Source: Ruminococcus sp. AF41-9 (GTDB taxonomy: Bacteria > Bacillota > Clostridia > Lachnospirales > Lachnospiraceae). Taken from it: DNA of 64,000 nt. Of this stretch, positions 61,542 through 64,000 are shown in pieces (positions within the stretch are counted from its first letter, which is position 1; the number at the start of each line of letters is the position of its first letter). A model generated the notes under the pieces. That model made no database searches and was not told the DNA's origin. It was given only the letters and a program-made list of their open reading frames with translations. The translations under genes were made by a program, and so were the position numbers. Where the stretch lies: contig NZ_QUDO01000002.1 of NCBI RefSeq assembly GCF_003477525.1, positions 108,633 through 172,632 on the forward strand. The letters run 5' to 3'.

Positions 61542-63452
61542 TTATATTTTTTCTTGATCTTTCGGAATCAGTCTGCGTACAATCCCAAAATGTTTCTGAG
61601 CATATTCCATCCATTCTTCTTGTCCTGTAAGTTCATATAATAGCAGGTATACATACACAATTGAGCTTTCACCATCATAAAGTCCGGTTGTCAACGGTTC
61701 AGAAAAGTTCGGTTGTTTCCAGCACATATCCGTATACTTTTTTAACTTCTGAACAGCCAGTCTATAAATTTTTTCCACATCTTCATTATAATATAGATTA
61801 AGATATTGAGCCAGGAACAAAACAATTCCTGCAATACCATCATAAAAATACATGCCACACGGTTTCAGACTCCAGTATCCGTTCTCCCAGAAATGCAGGC
61901 TTGTCCATCCAATATCATTTTTATTGATCACTGCTGTTCTGCAAATCCAGTTTACAATTTTATCTACATAAGAAACTCTCGATATTCTTTCCTGCGAATG
62001 TCTTTCACCTATATATCCATGATTTAGCATTCCCATAGACAATCGTATGTAATCGCATTGTTGTTCCATGTCTTTATAGCCCAACTGTTTCATATGTTCC
62101 AGCCATGCTTCATATGGCGTACACGGCAGATATTCCGGATATTCTTTTCCATTTCCATCAAAAACAGACCTGCTGTGTCCGTCAATTTCAAAGTATGGAA
62201 TATCCAGTTCCAGCAGACTCTCTATCTCATAGTCTCTTAATTCTTTTTGAAGCAGACTTTCCCCTTGTTTATGCAATACCTGTAAAAGTTCCTTTCTCTG
62301 CTTCCTGTCCTTCATATAGTCTGGATGAAATGACGCAAACAAATACATATAATATTGCTGTGTATGACGCAAGATCACTCTGGATTTTCCTTCAAAAAAA
62401 GGGTTCAACATACTTCTTAATGTTTCATTTTGCAAAATCTCTGTATAAGCCATCCGAAATCCCCGGATTATTTCTCCCGTATATTCCTCTGAATGAACCA
62501 CCTCCCCATTTAATCGCACAATACATTCTTTTAATTCAAATTCTGCCTGTTCATACTCTATATGAATATCTGATGTTTTGTCATCTTTAATCACAGGCAT
62601 TTTAAAGGGAGTTCTTATCTTTCCATGCATATTCACAGCACTCATAAGAACTCTCTGGTTACCGCTTCCCCATGTAAGAACCGGCAGTATTCCCGTACTT
62701 AATACGGATGTCATGATTTTTTCCCTGATTTTTCTTTCTGTTTTATCTTCTGTACTACTTCCGTTACTTTTTGTGATATAGCCGGGATATGTTTCCATAT
62801 CTATGATCACCGGATATTCTCCATGAGCAACAATATTCTCACCATGAAGATCTGTCGCTCCCAGGGCATATCCGAGAAATAAATGGATACCCAGTCTGAA
62901 ATAATAACGTTCTACTTCTTCTTTTGTGTTACATGATTTATTTTCTATATTTTCTTCCCAGCCATATGTCCGTCTCGATAAATACTTCACCTCCCGGCAG
63001 GATATTCCTGCTTTCTCACATAAATGTTTATATAATTTCTGATATTTCATATTTTTATCTAAGCTATGAGGTTTATAATACAATATACTGCCATCATCGA
63101 ATTCCATCTTTGATACGCTCTGACCATTTTTATGTATATCTCCCTCTCCTTGATTCAGTTCTTTAATCCTGTCAATGCTTTTACAAAATTTTCTATGTAT
63201 TTCTATCTGATCTATATTAATTTTTTGTACTATTTCATTTCTTAATGTTTTTTTATATCTTTCCTTTAACTTTTCTAGTCGATCTCCCTCCACATATTGC
63301 TTTGCCAAATAGTTTTTATAAGTCTCATTGTTCCAATAATGTTGTATGTAAAAATCATATTCTTCTGTTTTTGTAGTACCATATAGTTCATGATTTTTCT
63401 TCTTTTCCTGAATTTCAGAAATTAAAATTCGAATGTAATTATTCTCAATCAT
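61542..63452 (-). CDS. lanM: LanM-type lanthipeptide synthetase, short (cyclase domain mostly missing)
   Basis: 636 residues against the usual 900-1000. The dehydratase domain is recognisable: LISEIQEKKKNHELYGTTKT, then GEGDIHKNGQSVSKMEFDDG, LYYKPHSLDKNMKY, GATDLHGENIVAHGEYPVII with DMETYP, and ILRHTQQYYMYLFASFHPDY. It lacks about 100 or more N-terminal residues of typical LanM and enters a LanC-like region (KPCGMYFYDGIAGIVLFLAQY, TTGLYDGESSIVYVYLLLY), which ends at PKDQEKI before any zinc-binding Cys/His motif. The 200 bp downstream do not restore the cyclase in any frame. It overlaps the precursor gene by 8 bp. Confidence 0.85.
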   Translation of the reverse strand: MIENNYIRILISEIQEKKKNHELYGTTKTEEYDFYIQHYWNNETYKNYLAKQYVEGDRLEKLKERYKKTLRNEIVQKINIDQIEIHRKFCKSIDRIKELNQGEGDIHKNGQSVSKMEFDDGSILYYKPHSLDKNMKYQKLYKHLCEKAGISCREVKYLSRRTYGWEENIENKSCNTKEEVERYYFRLGIHLFLGYALGATDLHGENIVAHGEYPVIIDMETYPGYITKSNGSSTEDKTERKIREKIMTSVLSTGILPVLTWGSGNQRVLMSAVNMHGKIRTPFKMPVIKDDKTSDIHIEYEQAEFELKECIVRLNGEVVHSEEYTGEIIRGFRMAYTEILQNETLRSMLNPFFEGKSRVILRHTQQYYMYLFASFHPDYMKDRKQRKELLQVLHKQGESLLQKELRDYEIESLLELDIPYFEIDGHSRSVFDGNGKEYPEYLPCTPYEAWLEHMKQLGYKDMEQQCDYIRLSMGMLNHGYIGERHSQERISRVSYVDKIVNWICRTAVINKNDIGWTSLHFWENGYWSLKPCGMYFYDGIAGIVLFLAQYLNLYYNEDVEKIYRLAVQKLKKYTDMCWKQPNFSEPLTTGLYDGESSIVYVYLLLYELTGQEEWMEYAQKHFGIVRRLIPKDQEKI

Positions 63453-63588
63453 TTTTCATATATCCGCAACAAGACAAACTAAATACCACACTTCCAATTG
63501 TTTTTTTTCCATTTTCTATATTTTCACTATTAGTAACAGCTTCTAATTTCTCTGCTTGTTCCAATTCATATTTTATATTTTCGTCCAT
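63445..63588 (-). CDS. Putative lanthipeptide precursor (LanA)
   Basis: A 47-residue peptide: an acidic leader (MDENIKYELEQAEKLEAVTN, then SENIENG) followed by a short core KKTIGSVVFSLSCCGYMKND containing one Thr, three Ser and two adjacent Cys. The arrangement, small size and direct overlap with lanM (ATG of lanM lies 8 bp before the lanA stop) identify it as the substrate. The C-terminal CC resembles lacticin-481 and salivaricin-type cores. Its GGAGGAG site lies inside the end of the kinase gene, so translation is coupled. Confidence 0.8.
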   Translation of the reverse strand: MDENIKYELEQAEKLEAVTNSENIENGKKTIGSVVFSLSCCGYMKND

Positions 63589-63591
63589 TTT

Positions 63592-64000
63592 TTATTCTCC
63601 TCCAATAATGATAATAACTTCAAAGAAAGTTTCTCCATATTCAAACTCAATACTTCCATTGTATTTTTGTACTATATACTTTACACTTTCCAGTCCCCAG
63701 CCATGACCTTTAGAATCATTTTTATCAGTTATAAATCTATCTTTTTTTACCTCTGGCATTTTGCAACTACAGTTCCATATTTTCAGTATAAGCATGCTAT
63801 TTACATTTCTTATATTAAATCTGATTTCTTTTCTGTCGTTACATTTCTCTACTGCTTCTATCGCATTGTCAAATAAATTCTCAAGTAAAATAATAATATC
63901 AATATCTTCCATAACCATATCTACTACATTTGCTTCTATATGAAATTCTATATTAATATTATCCATTTTTCTTTTCTCTATTGAAATAACATTATTTCAA
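63592..64000 (-). CDS. AgrC/ComD-like histidine kinase, C-terminal part (5' end off window)
   Basis: Translation is open to the right edge (NVISIEKRKMDNINIEFHIE). The visible about 135 residues form the GHKL ATPase domain: IIILLENLFDNAIEAVEKCN (N box), KGHGWGLESVKYIVQKYNGS (G box) and a closing strand FFEVIIIIGGE. This is the HATPase_c_5 type of quorum-sensing kinases. The sensor and dimerisation domains lie off-window. An in-frame ATG at 63966 is not the real start. Stop and lanA start are 3 bp apart, so kinase and precursor are one transcript. Confidence 0.85.

Overview
The window looks like a chromosome segment of a gut Firmicute of the Lachnospiraceae type. The evidence is a spoIIA sporulation operon, T-box control of valS, an LTA-synthase-like gene, a LicT-type PTS operon and a resident Tn1549/CTn-like conjugative element. 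Species cannot be fixed from sequence alone. Almost every gene is on the minus strand.

Layout. (1) From the left edge to about 43.82 kb is the right-hand part of an integrative and conjugative element (ICE) of the Tn1549/C. difficile CTn family. In transcription order (right to left) it carries: an unknown protein, parA, parB, a membrane protein, a Cys-rich protein, ssb, an unknown protein, two RepA_N-type proteins, a DnaC-like loader, pcfB, virD4, maff2, trbL/virB6, prgI, virB4, a DUF3789 protein, a CD1108-type M23+NlpC/P60 hydrolase, a DUF4315 protein, a CD1107 protein, topB, a giant Cna_B surface protein, a small basic protein, a DUF5688 protein and a very large SNF2 helicase/N6-methylase that runs off the left edge. 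(2) Nested in the ICE at about 23.785-34.19 kb is a 10.4-kb integrative mobilizable element (IME) that splits maff2. It carries a serine recombinase, TnpW, a DnaC-like and a DnaD-like replication pair, a MobC/MobA mobilization pair with a candidate oriT, a winged-helix regulator, a HelD-like helicase cargo gene and a 130-bp hairpin with two DnaA boxes. (3) The ICE itself sits inside sigF (spoIIAC): spoIIAA and spoIIAB are intact, but sigF breaks off after its region-2 'FSTYAVP' motif. (4) 44-53 kb is core genome: a TPR/zinc-ribbon protein, folC, an LTA-synthase-like sulfatase, and valS with promoter, T-box and terminator. (5) 53.3-56.5 kb is a LicT-like antiterminator with IIA and IIC-IIB of a Glc-family PTS, behind a textbook promoter, RAT and terminator leader. 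(6) 56.6-64 kb is a secretion/bacteriocin-flavoured region: two secreted proteins with related C-terminal modules, a UviB/BhlA-like holin, a 16-residue plus-strand micro-ORF, and at the right edge a translationally coupled histidine kinase, lanthipeptide precursor and short LanM.

Nine recognisable genes each read as two abutting frames that a single missing base would join: the methylase, Cna_B protein, CD1108, trbL, serine recombinase, ICE dnaC, parB, valS and the antiterminator. Most fit loss of one G (on the coding strand) from a short G run. Because the essential valS is among them, I treat these as probable sequence or assembly errors and annotate each as one gene.

How it fits together: the ICE has conjugation genes, its own replication module with 23-bp iterons inside repA, and partition genes. 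The nested IME has mobilization genes but no transfer apparatus, so it probably borrows the ICE machinery, even though its insertion splits an ICE gene. ICE insertion in sigF should block sporulation unless the element excises.
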